DNA from: Cephalopachus bancanus | Lineage: Eukaryota > Chordata > Mammalia > Primates > Tarsiidae | NCBI GenBank assembly: GCA_027257055.1 | Contig: JAPVLO010000040.1 | Location: forward strand, 208,501-272,500 | Direction: 5' to 3' | Length of the DNA stretch: 64,000 bases | Shown here: positions 11,367 to 23,540 of the stretch, piece by piece | Numbering within the stretch: the stretch's first letter is position 1 | Layout: each line of letters begins with the position of its first letter | Made by a program: the position numbers and the translations under genes | The notes under the pieces: model-generated | Told to the model about the DNA's origin: nothing | What the model saw: only the letters and a program-made list of their open reading frames with translations | The model's database searches: none

Positions 11367-12685
11367 AATATTTCAAGAGAGAGAATAAAGTATGACTAAG
11401 GCTGAGCATTGAGAGAAAACCCAGAGCATGGTTGAGAAAGTGGAAATAGATGAATGTGGCAGGAATCTATAAGGAAATTGAAGATTGCCAGAAGATGAGG
11501 TTAGAGAGATGAGCAGGGCCTGACAGTGTCAGGCAAGAGTTTGATAAGGATTTGAGACATGATCTTGAAGGTCCTGTAAAAGCTCCTGAGGGATATAAGC
11601 AGAGCATAGTGTGACCAACTTTACATTTCAATATAATGTGTCTGATTGCCTGGGGAGAATGAGTTGTAAAGGAGCAAAATAAAAATGCCAACATGGTACA
11701 TATGGGTGACCAGTGACATGTGACAAACATGAGGAAATTAAATTCTTGTGTTTTGTTTGGGATTGCCTGTGGTTTTTTCATTTCATCTATTTGCATGTCC
11801 CTTCATGTTTTCTATGTACTTATAGTTTGCTTTTTCAAAAATAAGAATTTGAATAATTATCCCAAGCAAAACAAAAAAGTAAAGAGAAAATTCATGAGGC
11901 CATCTTCCAGATTGGGTAAGAAAAATCTGATGCTGATGGAAACTCGTATAGCTCTGCTGTCTGTGCAGTCTCACCACTGTCATCCTTGCTTTGGGCTCCT
12001 CTCTTCTCCACACTGTACCCAATGAGCAGCTTCTGTCATTGATTAAATGCTGCAGCTCGCTTGGAGCCATTAATCAACTTCACCAGCTGTTTATGGCTTT
12101 ATTTACTACAAAGGAAGCACGGTAATCCCTGTAAACTCAATAGATCTAAATTAACTGAACGTTCAGGAGCTGGCTTAGAAAGAATTATTCCTCCTGGACT
12201 CAGGGGGCCAGAGAAAAAGAATGAACACAAAAATCTGTGGCAGAGGCTCTGACTTGTTCTCTTGCAACCAGAAGGGTCACCTCACAAAGGACACCTGCCT
12301 GATGGGGTCTCTACTAACCAGGTCTCCCAGCACAGAGTCCAGGGAAAGCTTGTTTTGACTCTACACTGCCTGCCACAAAACATGTCTTCCATGTATTTCT
12401 CTCTCCATCCCTCTATTCTTCCTCCTTGTCTTGCCTTGCCTTCAATTCCCTTTTCTTGCCTTCCCTTTGGTTAGGGTATATTCTGTGATTTAAACAAATT
12501 TTTCTCCACAGTATTTCTTTTATTAATTATCATATAATCCTGGATTCATTTAAATTTGTTTAACTAAATTATTTTCAATCCAAATTCACTGGGCATCAAC
12601 TGAATTCCCAGAGAAGATACGAATATTTATGTGCCAGGGATATTACTGTGTTCTTTCATGCCAATGGATTTTTTTTTTTTTTAGT
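11367..12685. other. Non-coding stretch, possible L2 5' remnant
   Basis: The first 250 bp after the L1 ('agatgaggttagagagatga', 'cttgaaggtcctgtaaaagc') resemble the internal part of L2, but weakly. The remainder, including a 101-codon plus frame at 11720-12025 and its antisense frame, has no recognised feature. A pyrimidine-rich run lies at about 12400-12470. Confidence 0.35.
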
Positions 12686-12689
12686 CTGC

Positions 12690-12845
12690 CAGAACAAACC
12701 TGTAAGATAAATACTAATGCTCTTAGCTAAAAGATGAGAAAGCTGAAGCTTAAAAAGATGAAATAATTTGCCTGACATCACAAAAGTGGCTAGAAGGCAG
12801 CCCCTCTGGTCTTCAACATAATCTCCCAATGCATGCTTCTTCTAG
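12690..12845 (+). mobile_element. Ancient MIR/L3-like fragment
   Basis: Shows the decayed motif 'aagatgagaaagctgaagct' followed by 'atttgcctgacatcacaaaa' and a 'ctagaaggcag' block, typical of old mammalian repeats. Subfamily is not resolvable by eye. Confidence 0.55.
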
Positions 12846-12889
12846 GTCATAGCATTATCTCTTAATACTGATTGGTGCTGTAGGGTCTA

Positions 12890-13345
12890 ATTGCTTCTTA
12901 AAAAGTCATACCATGACCCCTGCCTACAAAAACCACCTCACGTCCTGTACCTCTTCTCAGTCCAACTTCTTTCCCATTTCCCATTCTCATCTTTTTCAAA
13001 CTCTCATGATCACTGCTACACATTTTAGACTTTAACACCTTTACAAAGGGCTTGAAATTCTTCAAATAAACCATGCCTTCACATAGGCTATTTCTTCTGC
13101 CAAGAATGTCATGGCCACCTTACTTCACTGGCAGATCCCTATGAAGCTTTCAAAGCCTATTTCTGAAAACTTGTTGAGAGCTTACCAAATTTCTTTCTCT
13201 CTTTCCTACCCTAGGAAAGGTTAACTACCCCTGTTCTGTGCCCCTCTGATTCCTGCTCATACTTAAGTTACTGCACTTATCTCCTTGTGTTTATTGCCAG
13301 GTCCTCAGCACATAGCAAAAGTGACTGAATGTATGCTCAATCGCT
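12890..13345 (+). mobile_element. L2 LINE 3' fragment
   Basis: Decayed L2 text: 'tatttcttctgccaagaatg', then 'cctatgaagctttcaaagcc', then 'gcacttatctccttgtgttt' and a terminal 'cctcagcacatagcaaaagt' block, in the order expected for the L2 3' end. Confidence 0.75.
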
Positions 13346-13444
13346 TTGCTGAAGTGTACCAGACTGACGCAGGAAAGAAGACATTGTCCCTCAAATAAAC
13401 TGGAGAGATAAACCTTAAACATATACAAAGCAATAAGACAGATA

Positions 13445-14014
13445 TCTGAGGGGGGATTCCAAAAAATGGAATCTATTTATTTTTAAAGTGTGTATTTATT
13501 CTGACATGTTTCAACTTGTCACCTTCGAAGTGACATTACTCTCCATTTAATGCAATACGCCTATTGAGATGCTTTTTCCACTGCTCAAAACAGCTTTTGA
13601 ACTCATCCATTTTGAAGCCGTTTGGTGCTTCTTTTTTGTCTTACCTCCTCCACTGACAAAATATTTTCCTGTGAGGACTTTTTCTCCGGGGAAACAAAAA
13701 CAAATCCCAAAAAAGTCACTTGGGACAAGATTGAGTGAATAGGCAGGGAAGTCATACTGTTTTCTGGTCAAAAACTGCTGATCACAGCACAGTGTGGGCA
13801 GGTTGTTTGTGCAAATCACTCACAATGAAATGGGCAAACACATTGAAAGAATCTCCAAAGCAATATTCACTGTAGGCGAATACAACCTTTCACAACAACG
13901 CTAGCTGGTAAACTGATGCGAATGGGTTCCTAGAACACTTAGCAGGAGAAGCCTATTCTACAAGAGGCCTGTCTTCAAAAAGACACCTTCAGCTTTAGGG
14001 AGTCTCCCCTCGTA
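13445..14014 (-). mobile_element. Mariner-type DNA transposon, internally deleted (copy A)
   Basis: It has imperfect terminal inverted repeats ('gaggggggattcc' left, 'ggagtctcccctcgta' right) with TA at the right edge. On the minus strand it carries the 3' part of a mariner transposase, visible as the downstream end of the frame 13547-13819. The 5' half of the transposase is missing. Copies at 33260 and 62477 share the same structure, so this is a shared deletion derivative (MARNA-like in size and content) of about 570-600 bp, mobilised in trans. Confidence 0.85.
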
Positions 14015-14744
14015 TGAGTGAATAAGCTTGCATCATTACAAACTTCTTATGTTTTCCTAAGTCAAGAGCCTAGTCTTTTCCAAAATGTCATGACATCAGG
14101 CAAAACAGCAACAAGAGGTTATTTACCACAAGTGCCCGTGGTTTTCCCTTCTCCTACCTTCTGTGCATCATTTTTTCTGGCAAGTTAAACAACAGCAGGT
14201 GGATTACATAGCACCCTTTGCATGCCCCAAAGTCTGAATCCAGTGCAAACTTCAGTCACAATGTAATTGCATTCACTTGCCATTTTCACACCAAGCTAAA
14301 AATGTTCAAGTTCCTTTTTCGCTGTGGATGCACCACAACCCTCCCCCAGCCTTTCAGGCTGGAGATTCCAATGCTAATAGACATCCTTGTGCCCAGTCAT
14401 CTGCTCTGATCCACAGGAGCCCGTCTGCCAGGGCTTACTGGGATGCCTAACTCTTCCACACAGCTGCTGTTGAAATCATTCCCACTACAGATGTATGGAC
14501 CTCCTAGGAATTTACTTTCTGGACAAAGTTTATAAACAGCAGACAGTGACCCTGACATTTGTTGATCCTGGTTGGGCAACAGATAGGAATTATGACTTGT
14601 CAAGAGGGGTTATAACTGGTACTTGGCTCTTAGCACATCTTCTACTCCTCGATGTTTAGGATGTTTTTGCTGCTCAAATCTCTTGACCCTTCTGCATATA
14701 TGAGTCTTATAATAAACAAGCAGGGAAAGTAAATACCTTCACAG
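14015..14744. other. Non-coding stretch, nothing recognised
   Basis: No named repeat or credible exon. The frames at 14218-14409 and 14397-14603 are short and featureless. Confidence 0.4.
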
Positions 14745-15055
14745 CATAGTATAAAGATTAAGGATTATGAGGTCAGCTAGACCTACCTTTAAATATAAGC
14801 CCTGCTATATTCTAAGCACTTGATTTGTGAAGTTATTTAACTTCTTCATGTCTCCGTTTCCCTACTATGTAGTATGGAGAGAGCATCTTCTTCACTGAGC
14901 TCTTTTGATAACCAAATGAAATAGAAATAACTTTTTTAAAAAAGCTCCCTGGATAAAGTAAAACCCCAATAAATAACAACTAATGGGGGTGTTACAAAGA
15001 CTCAGTGAACTAAGGAACACAAAGTCTGATACATGGTAAGTGCTAATTTTTTTTC
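14745..15055 (+). mobile_element. MIR SINE
   Basis: Contains the diverged MIR core ('tatattctaagcacttgatt', 'aacttcttcatgtctccgtt') and the 3' end with 'acatggtaagtgctaa'. A 100-bp insertion or decayed segment lies in the middle. Confidence 0.75.
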
Positions 15056-15371
15056 TTTCCTTTTCCTGATTCCCAGAGATCCCCAATGAAGGACTGAGAG
15101 AGTGATGTTTGCAACAAGCATTTTCTAGACAGTTTAGCAATAGGCATCAGCAGCTAAAAATATTCCAAATCTTCAGCCCAGGAATAATGCTGGAAGAAAT
15201 CTATTCTAAAGAAATTGCCCCCCCCAAATAGTATGTGCTTTGTGCAGAAGACATTACTTATAAGAGCAAAAACTCTGGGAGAAATGTAATAGTCAACAGA
15301 AGGAGAATAGTTCATTAAAATTATTAGGCATCCACTTGGGGGAATATTAAGTAGGCATTAGAAATGATCCT
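15056..15371. other. Non-coding stretch
   Basis: Short unassigned gap. Text such as 'aagaaattgccccccccaaa' and 'ggcatccacttgggggaata' may derive from an old L1, but it is not assignable with confidence. Confidence 0.3.
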
Positions 15372-15715
15372 TCAGCTCAGTGTGGTGGCTCATGCCTATA
15401 ATTCTAGCACATTGGGAGGCTTAGGTAGGAAGATCTATTGAGCCAGGAGTTCAAGGCCATCCTGGGCAACACAGTGAGATCTCATCTCTACGAAAATATC
15501 AAACAATTAGCTGAGTATGGTGGTGTGAGTCCCCCAGCTACTCATGAGGCTGAGGTGGAAGGATCACCTGAGCCAAGGAGGTCAAGACTGCGGTGAGCCA
15601 TGACTGTGCCCTGCATTCCAACCTGGGTGACACGGTGAGAGTAAGGCTCTGATCAGAAAGAAAGAAGGAAAGAAATAGGGAAGGAAGGAAAGGAGGGAGG
15701 AGAAAATAAATGACT
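15372..15715 (+). mobile_element. AluJ-like SINE with GAAA/GGAA-rich tail
   Basis: A dimeric Alu of the old type (first arm 'gtggctcatgcctataattc', second arm 'gaggctgaggtggaaggatc'), diverged along its length. Its tail at 15655-15705 has mutated to a GAAA/GGAA purine repeat. Confidence 0.88.
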
Positions 15716-16185
15716 TTTCAAAGATGCTACAGCAACATGAAAAAATTATCATTTTGAGTTCCCAACATGGGACAGAAAATTGCATATGGTATGATTGTAA
15801 TGGCGTAAAAATATTTAGGCATTTGGATAAGCCGAGAAATAAACCTACAAGAATGAAAAACACCACTTTGAGGCGATGAGATAAAGAATGATACAGGGTC
15901 TATTTTCTCTTTTCTTTTCTGCTGTTACACCACCTTTACCATGGAGAAAGGGAAACAAAATGAGCACCTTCTGCTACTCAAGTTTTGACCCAAGCTTTAG
16001 CAAAAGCGATTCACCTCCCACTGTGTCTTCAGTCAGAAGCTGGGGCCTAAGTGCCACATAATGATAACAGCAATCGAAACTTTCCTGTTGTAATAACACC
16101 TTTTAGAGACAAATCCTCCTTCTTTAAACAATCCTTTAAGGATAATGGTCTTTTCTCACACACTCTCTCTCTCACCTTCAAGTCA
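15716..16185. other. Non-coding stretch, nothing recognised
   Basis: Unassigned DNA with a short (TC)n run near 16161-16172. Confidence 0.4.
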
Positions 16186-16700
16186 TCTTTGTCACCAAAG
16201 CAATTGTTCTAAAACACATGTCTGATCACTTCAAATTCCAGCCATAAAACACTCAGCGGGTGTCATATTCTTCTTGTACTAAAAGTCCAAAGATTCTGAA
16301 GTGGCCTTTAGTGCACCAGCTCCCCCTGTCCTCAGCCATGTCTTGTTCTTCCCTCTAGGACTTTGCCCATACTGTTCAGTCTGCTCAGAATCTTCTTTTT
16401 AGCAGGTGCTGTCGCTCACACCTGTAGTCCCAATTACTCGGGAGGCTGAGAAGGGAGGATAGCCTATGGCAGGAAGCCCAAGTGCTGTCTTCTCCAGCTC
16501 TCTGCTTTTAGACTTCAAGATTCAGGTCTCATCTTAGAAGTCAATTCCACTGGAGAGCTTTGCCTAATATCTCAGCACGCCCACTATTGCCCCAACACCA
16601 GTACACACACATGTATATGCATGTATACACACACACATATTTTCTTTCTAAATGCACCTACTACTACTTTTTCATGGCACCTAATATACATATGGCAATT
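16186..16700 (+). mobile_element. L2 LINE fragment with small Alu piece inside
   Basis: L2-like text on both sides of a short Alu piece: 'tgatcacttcaaattccagc' and 'gactttgcccatactgttca' on the left, 'ttcaggtctcatcttagaag' and 'agctttgcctaatatctcag' on the right. Confidence 0.7.
16402..16465 (+). mobile_element. Alu-derived fragment (64 bp)
   Basis: Reads 'gctcacacctgtagtcccaa' then 'ttactcgggaggctgagaag'. This joins a head-like start to the second-arm text, which is the arrangement of 7SL RNA and of monomeric FLAM/FRAM-type elements. It lies within L2. Confidence 0.7.
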
Positions 16701-16774
16701 ACCTGGGTAGCAGGGTAATAGTTTCTGAAACACAAGGTGCTTTATGTTTTTTAGAAGATTCCTTTAAAAAAAAA

Positions 16775-16812
16775 ATAGATGGGGTCTAATTCTGTAACCC
16801 AGACTGGAGTGA
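16775..16812 (-). mobile_element. Very short Alu 3'-end fragment, antisense
   Basis: 'gatggggtctaattctgtaa' then 'cccagactggagtg' is the reverse of an Alu 3' end plus part of its tail. Only about 38 bp remains. Confidence 0.65.
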
Positions 16813-16914
16813 AAAAATAGAGTATAAGCAAGACAGAGTGCAAAGGGTCAACTCAGATGTATGATCTCTGAACCAAGACCAAGAAAAACACAAACAATAC
16901 AATTGGAGAAAGAT

Positions 16915-19340
16915 CTTCCTGAGGTTTTCTACCCTTTGTGGTTTTGAGTATTTTAGTGGTTGCCTTAGAGTTTGTAATGTACATTTACAACTTATCCAAC
17001 TCTGATTTCAAATAATACTGTACCTCTTCATGAATAGTGAATACCTTGCAATAAAATAATCTTAATTATTTCCTCCCATCCCTGTTTCATTGTTGCCATT
17101 CATCTTACTAATATATAGACGTGCATCATACATGTCTCTATATGTGTGTATATCTGTATATACTTGATTAAATTATTGCTATTATTTTCCTGAATAAATT
17201 GTGTTGACTAATTAAGAATAAGAAAAATCAGTTTCTTAATTTTACTTTCACTATTCCTTCTTTGATGCTCTTCCTTTCTTTATGTAAATCTGAGTTTCTG
17301 ACCTATATTATTTTTTCTTTTCTCTAAAAAGCTTTTTTTTAACATGTCTTGCAATATAAGTCTTCAGCCAAGAAATTCCTTCAATTCTTAAAATTTTGTC
17401 TGAGAAAGTGTTTCACTTTTGAATGATAATTTCACAGAGCACAAAATTTTAGGTTGGTGGCTTTTGTCTCTCAACACTTTAAACATTTTACTATACTCTC
17501 TTCTTCAATGTATAATTTCTGAAGAGAAGTAAAATGTAACTAATATTTTTGTTCCTTTTTAGATTAGGTGTTTATTTTTTCTTCTCTGGCTTCTTTCAGT
17601 ATTTTTTTTTTTGTCTGTTTTTTGTGTGATTTAAAAATGATATGTCTACATGTAAGACTTTTTTGGCATTTATCTTTCTTGATGTTCTCTGAGTTTCTTA
17701 AATTTGTGGTTTGGTGTCTGACACCACATTGAGGAAAACTTTCAGTCATTATTGTAACAAATATCTTTTGTTATTGTTTCTTCTTCTCTTTCTCTTCCTT
17801 CTGAATGTCTGTCACACATATATTACATCTTTTGTAGCTGTCTCTCATTTCTTGGATTTCGGCTTTTTATTTTTTTTACTTTTCAGTTCTTGCTCGCTTT
17901 ACTTTTTTGGTATTGAAAGTTTTTACTAAGATTTTCTCAAGTTCAATGATTCTTTTCTCAGCTGAGCTGATCAAAGGCATTCTTTTTATTACAGTGGGGT
18001 TTTTTTTGTTGTTGTTGTTTTTGAGTTGGAGTCTCACTCTGTCGCCCAGACTGGAGTGCAGTGGCCGCTCCCAGTCACCGCAGCCTTGACCTGCTGGGCT
18101 CCGGTGATCCTTCTGCCTCAGCCTTCCAAGTAGCTGGAACTACAGGCGCGCACTACCACACCCGGCTAATTTTTTTTATTTACTGTAGAGATGAGATCTC
18201 GCCAAGTTGCCCAGTCGGGTCTCGAACCCGCAGGCTCAGGCAATTCACTCACCTAGGCCTCCCAAAGTGCGAGATTACAGGCTGAGCCACCGAGCCTGAC
18301 TACAGTGGGGTTTTTTTTTGTTTTTGTTTTCTTTTTCTTTTTTTTTTATCTCTAGCATTTCTTTTCAGTTCCTTCTTAGGAGTTCCATCTCTCTGCTAAC
18401 ATTGTTCACCTGTTCTTGCATGTTATCTGCTTTATTTGTTAGAGCTCTTAGCATATTATGCAATAATTGTTTTAAATTATTGGCCTGATAATTCTAACAT
18501 TTCTGTCATGTCTAGTTCTGATACTTAAACTAGCTCTTCATATTTTGTTTTTGCCTTTTAGTATGACTTACAATTTTTTTTAATAACAAGATGTGTTGTA
18601 GTGGGTAGAAGAAATTGCTCTAAATAGACCTTTAGTAGCATGGTAGTAAAGTGTGGGGGCCGGGAAAGAGCTCTATAATCCAATGATAAGGCCTCAGACC
18701 ATTAGTAAGTTTATGCCTCCAGACTGTGAACAAGACAAGTACTTCCCAAGTGCATTAGCTGGATAGGATGATGACAGTGTACTAAAGTTGGGTATATCCC
18801 TTCCATCAGGTTAGTGTGGCTTTAAAAAACTCAGCCGGGTCTAATTTGCTAGTTTCTCTAGAGCTCAGACCTTGTTAAGAAGAATAAAGTGCTCTGGAGT
18901 ATCTCAAAATGGTTCCTTTTTCCCTCAGCCTGCTGGACACAGAAGGGAATTTTTCTCTGATTATTTACTATGAGAACCTGAGAAAGCTCCTGGAGCTAAA
19001 ACTCACAAAAGTGTGAGTTTTCTCTGTGACTGGATCCCCTTGGAATTTTTAACTCTTAGATGAGTTGTCTACACTGAACCTCTGGCAATTCTTCAATTAC
19101 AGTCCAGGTTTTTCTATCCTAGCACTGGTTCCCCAGAGGTTTCTGCTCATGAGTCTCTGTTCCAGTAAGCCATGTTTCTCAATATTCACCAGTCAGTCTC
19201 TCCAATCTTGGAGGTAGTGCTTTGCCTTGTGTCCTCATTTTTCTTAAAGATCTAAGAGTTGTTGAATAGTTCATCTGTCCAGCTTTGTGCCTGTTGTTAG
19301 GATGGAGTGGTGACTTCCAAACTCCTTGTGTGCAGAACTA
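16915..19340 (-). mobile_element. Ancient L1M-type LINE, antisense, split by an Alu
   Basis: The T-rich plus strand contains text characteristic of the antisense strand of old mammalian L1M elements ('tagtggttgccttagagttt', 'ttgatgttctctgagtttct', 'tctcaagttcaatgattctt'). It resumes after the Alu at 18008-18300 ('cttcttaggagttccatctc'). The distal part, from about 18560, is a less certain continuation. Nothing coding survives. Confidence 0.7.
18008..18300 (-). mobile_element. Full-length lineage-specific Alu, antisense
   Basis: T-rich tail with a (GTT)n interruption, then 'gagttggagtctcactctgt', and the head ending 'ccaccgagcctgac'. The target-site duplication 'tacagtggggttttttt' lies at 17990-18006 and from 18301. 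Confidence 0.96.
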
Positions 19341-19962
19341 GAAACCAGAAGTCTTTTTTTGAGGTTTTACATGTGTATATTGTTTAATCTTCATAGGTCC
19401 CCTGAAGCAAAAATAATTAAATGAATTTGCAGATTTAAAAAAAAACTGAGGCTTGGAGAAGTGGGGAAGCATGCTTTAAGCTATTGAAGTGGATGTACTT
19501 GAGCTGGGACGAGACCCAGGTTGCAGGACTCCAATGTTAAGGCAATGCATCCCACATTTAATTTGCCAGTAGACTGAACAAACACACTCACTTTTTTTTC
19601 TTTTTCCAGTTTTATAAGTTCTATTTTAGCATATGGCTTTAGTTGCAAACTAACTTAAGTTCTTTTAAATAAAATGAAATAACTTCAGAAATAAAAAATA
19701 GCTACTGCAAGTTGTTCCTGCCTACAAGGAAGCACTAAAACCTTTTGTTTCCAAGGCAATTTTACTCAGACGATCACATTTTTTTCTCATGACAATCTTT
19801 GAATGTTAGTAAGGAAATTAATCAAGTAAGACCACCGATGGACCTCTGTGAATTCAGAATGACTGTTTCAAGAGTTAGTTAGAATCTAAGTGATGCTAAG
19901 TATACAGATTGATTTATCATATTGTAGTTTAAAGATACTTACAATTTAAAAACACATGTTTC
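19341..19962. other. Non-coding stretch, nothing recognised
   Basis: Short A-rich runs and an old-repeat-like 'aaactgaggcttggagaagt' block near 19443 (MIR/L2 class). Otherwise unassigned. Confidence 0.35.
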
Positions 19963-20280
19963 GCCAGGCACTGTGGCTCACACCTGTAATCCCAGCACTT
20001 TGGTAAACCAAAGCAAGAGGACTGACCCCAGAAGTTCAAGACCAGCCTGGGCAACATGGCAAGACCATTTCTAAAAAACAAACAAACAAACAAACAAAAA
20101 AAAAAACTTAGCCAGGTGTGGTTGCCATGCCTGTAGTCTGTAGTCCCAGCTACTTGGAAGGCTGAGGCAGAAGGATCATCTGAGCCCAGCATGTCAAGGC
20201 TGCGGTAGCCATGTGCATGCCACTGCACTCCAGCCTGGATGACAGAGTGAGACTCTGACTCAAAAACAAACACACACAAA
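19963..20280 (+). mobile_element. AluJ-like SINE
   Basis: Old dimeric Alu: 'gccaggcactgtggctcaca' head, a (CAAA)n-expanded linker at 20080-20108, and a second arm with 'gcactccagcctggatgaca'. It keeps 'cacacctgtaatcccagcac', unlike the lineage-specific family. Confidence 0.92.
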
Positions 20281-22214
20281 AACATGTGTATTAATTCTCT
20301 TTGGATAGGCATATCTCCTCAACCAGGCTTGAAATTCCAGAAAGCCACTAAGACTTTTTGGTTATCTCAGTGGCTAGAGTTGTCCTTGGCTTGCTGCAAG
20401 TGTGCAATAAAACATGTGATAAACATAAATGAAGGAAGTAATGAAATCAATTATCACTCTCAATTATTTCAGAAAAATCTCCAAGTGTTAGAGTAAGACA
20501 TGCTTTCTAGACTTTTGATTTTCAAACTTAAGACCTTTTAGGTACTCCTAAGAAAAATAGAGCATTACAACTCAAACATTAACACTTAAAGCTTTCGCTT
20601 GAGATAGTTAACACAAGTGCTGATGCTAGGACTAAATTGTAGTAAGAACTTGGTTGTTAGTCATACAAATGACTTAGATACTACTTTTAACTTCTTATAA
20701 ATATTCTTCTAAATACAAACATAAAATTTAAAACGACTCAACCACTCCAAGAATATGTCCCCCAATTCAAGTAGATCCATGGACCTCAGAGTGTGAAACT
20801 CTTCACTAGACTAGTCCCTTTGGTTTACAAAAATCAGACCCTATTTTTCCGAATTTTAAATTTCTATATTTATTCACTTTTATTATGAAAGGAAGCATGA
20901 GGTTACCCTAAAAATAATGACTTTCCAATGCCACATTGTTATTTAGTAGCAGACCAAAAACACAGACTTTATAAGTGCTCTTTTCCAACAAATTGTATGA
21001 CCACCAATTCATCCGACAGTTAGTTAGTGGAGTGATGTCTGTAACATCAAATACAGTGGTAAAAATAATATATGGGGATCAAACCAATAAATACAGGCTC
21101 TCTATCACTAGCTCCTAATTGGCTGGCCCCAGGTTTCTGGTACTGACATGATCACTTGCAAATCCTGATACAATGATGGACTGAGCGGTTTTACAAGCTA
21201 GGCAGTGTGTGGGATCATTGGTCAAAACAAATTACATGTTTCAAGTGCAGAGATCTGCAGAGTTTAGGTTCCCAGGGGCACTGTAGTTTTTCTCTGTTTG
21301 TGAGTTTAAAAAAAAAAAGAAGAAGAGTAAACAAAATTAGTATATTTATTTTATATACAATATTTAAAATTGTTATGTTGATCAATGGGGGTTGAAATAC
21401 ACTTTAGTCTCTGCTTTTATTGCATTTTCAGGACTTTAATGATGAATAATGACATGGATTTAGACTGAGGAAAGCAAAATTCAGGGCAGAGATTAATTGG
21501 GCAAATGTTTTGTCATTGGATAGAAAAGGCAGACAATTTGATTCCCAAGTTTCAGAAGACTAAGACACAACAATGAAGGAAAGATGGAAAAATCCCAGCA
21601 TGTGTTTTCTTTTCATATTTTTGCACGGCATACAACTAAAAGCAGTAGGCTAATTATCAAAAGCAGCATATAGCTTTGTATTATGTGTAAGAATAGGAAG
21701 CTGTTTGGGACCATAAAATATTAAACAGATAAGGGAAACGTACCAGAATACACACCCCTTTCTTTTGATATTTACAAGGTTCAGATGTTGTATTGTAGAC
21801 AAGCTTCCTGTGTTTCCTTCTTTGCTGAATGATGCCAGGCTGTGCTATGATGTCAAAGACCCAGAACTGAGAGCCCAGGGCTGCGGTTTCTCCAACCAGC
21901 TCTGCCAAGCTATATCACCTTTGGCATACCAAGTAAGGCAAGATGTTCTCTCAGGCCACTTCCAGTCCTTCAACCATTCACCTTTCTCTTCATATATTCC
22001 TCTGCAAAATTTCCATTAAGCCCTTAACCAAGCCAGACACAATGTTAAAGTATGGAGAAACAAAAATGAATGCTCATGATCCTTCTTCATTTTGGAAAAG
22101 ATTACCAACAAGATGTGGCACGAACAAATGTGTAAATAGACAACTGCAATACAATGTGACCAGCATAAGCCAGAATAGATAGCTAGGGTTACCACCTGTA
22201 CCTCTAGAGTGAGA
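20281..22214. other. Non-coding stretch, nothing recognised
   Basis: Nearly 2 kb with no repeat that I can name and no credible exon. The overlapping opposite-strand frames around 21681-22019 and 21943-22264 are each under 90 codons and lack domains. Confidence 0.4.
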
Positions 22215-22420
22215 ATACATTCAAATCCCAAGTATACACTTATAACCTCTGAGGCCTTGGACAAGTCGCCTAACTTTTCCGAAGTTCAATATTTCACTTC
22301 TATAAAATGATAGTGATCAGACTACTACATGCCTTAGGACTTCTGTGGTTATTGCATAAGATAATACAGGCAAAGAGTTTAACGCAGTTCCTCGTAACAC
22401 ATGGTAACTACTTATCCAAT
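22215..22420 (+). mobile_element. MIR SINE
   Basis: Contains 'gaggccttggacaagtcgcc', 'tattgcataagataatacag' and a 'catggtaactacttat' end, in MIR order. Confidence 0.85.
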
Positions 22421-23139
22421 TTCATTCTTACTCTTATTCTTAATTAGTAGTAATGGTAGAAAAAGTGGGAGTTCCTCTGAAGTAGCCGAGAAGAAGTCAC
22501 CTCTAAAAGTTCTTGGGGAAGTCAAAGAGAGTAAATGGAGGAGATTAATTTACAGGCAATAAGAGTTTTTAGCAAGTAATCAGGGTGGAGGGAAACAATG
22601 CAAGAAAAGAGAAGGCCTAAGTTATATGTGATTATTATAAATTATATTGTAGCAGATACTACAACTAAAGGCCAGAAAGTGCTTTGTCTGGTGTTTGTCT
22701 GTGGCCTAAGATCAACCAGAAGATTAGTCACAGACACAGAAGATATAGCAAATCATTCTGTGTAATTGAGGCACGACATGAGGACACAATTTGGGGGAGA
22801 CAACGTGTGCAGACAGGGACAGGTGAACTCTTAAGAGACCTTACAGCTCACAATGAAGACTTAGGTATATAGGTATTTAGGAAACACTACATTTTCAGCT
22901 GTGGAGCGAGGGAGTCTGGATTCTGGACTTCTTTGCCTTCTTAGATGTTCCATGCTAATAATGTTATTGTGAACATTGTAGATAACTGTCTTTCAGGCCA
23001 AGAGTGTTAATTCTTATAGCTACCAGAAGGTGAGAAATGGTGCTTGTAGAATGGTTGAAGGGTCTAATTATAAGGCTCTTTCCTAAGTGAACTTGGAAAA
23101 TCTCCTTAGTGAATTTCCTAAAAATTCAGGAAATGAACC
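22421..23139. other. Non-coding stretch, nothing recognised
   Basis: No named repeat. The 62-codon plus frame at 22684-22872 is featureless. Confidence 0.4.
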
Positions 23140-23540
23140 TGGACCAGTCAGGGTTCAGTCCAAGAAGTAGAACACAGAGGTATATGCATAAAGAGATAAT
23201 GATAGGTGTGAGAGAGACCGGGGGTGGAGGGTTACCATAAAAATGTGACATTATGCGCTGAATAGTGCTATTGTTTTGGTATCTGATTTAAGAGCTTGAA
23301 TTGCACAGAACAGCCAGTTCCTTCAGAAGTGAGGATGGATATAAAGTGGGCCAGAGCAAGCACATACTGGAACTATATGAGAGCTGACAGATCTTGATCC
23401 TGTAAGTGTCCACAGGAAAAGTGGACACCCTCCCTCAGGGAGTACACCTAGCAGGGGATCAGAGAAGCTGAAGGAGGAAGCAGAAGGAGATGGGACAGTC
23501 ACAGGCCCTGCCCAGCCCTATACCACCAAGGTGAGCTGGC
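23140..23540. other. Possible old LTR or DNA-transposon remnant
   Basis: 'ccagtcagggttcagtccaa' followed by 'gaagtagaacacagaggtat' resembles the edge of a known mammalian interspersed repeat class. I cannot name the family or set its boundaries. Confidence 0.35.
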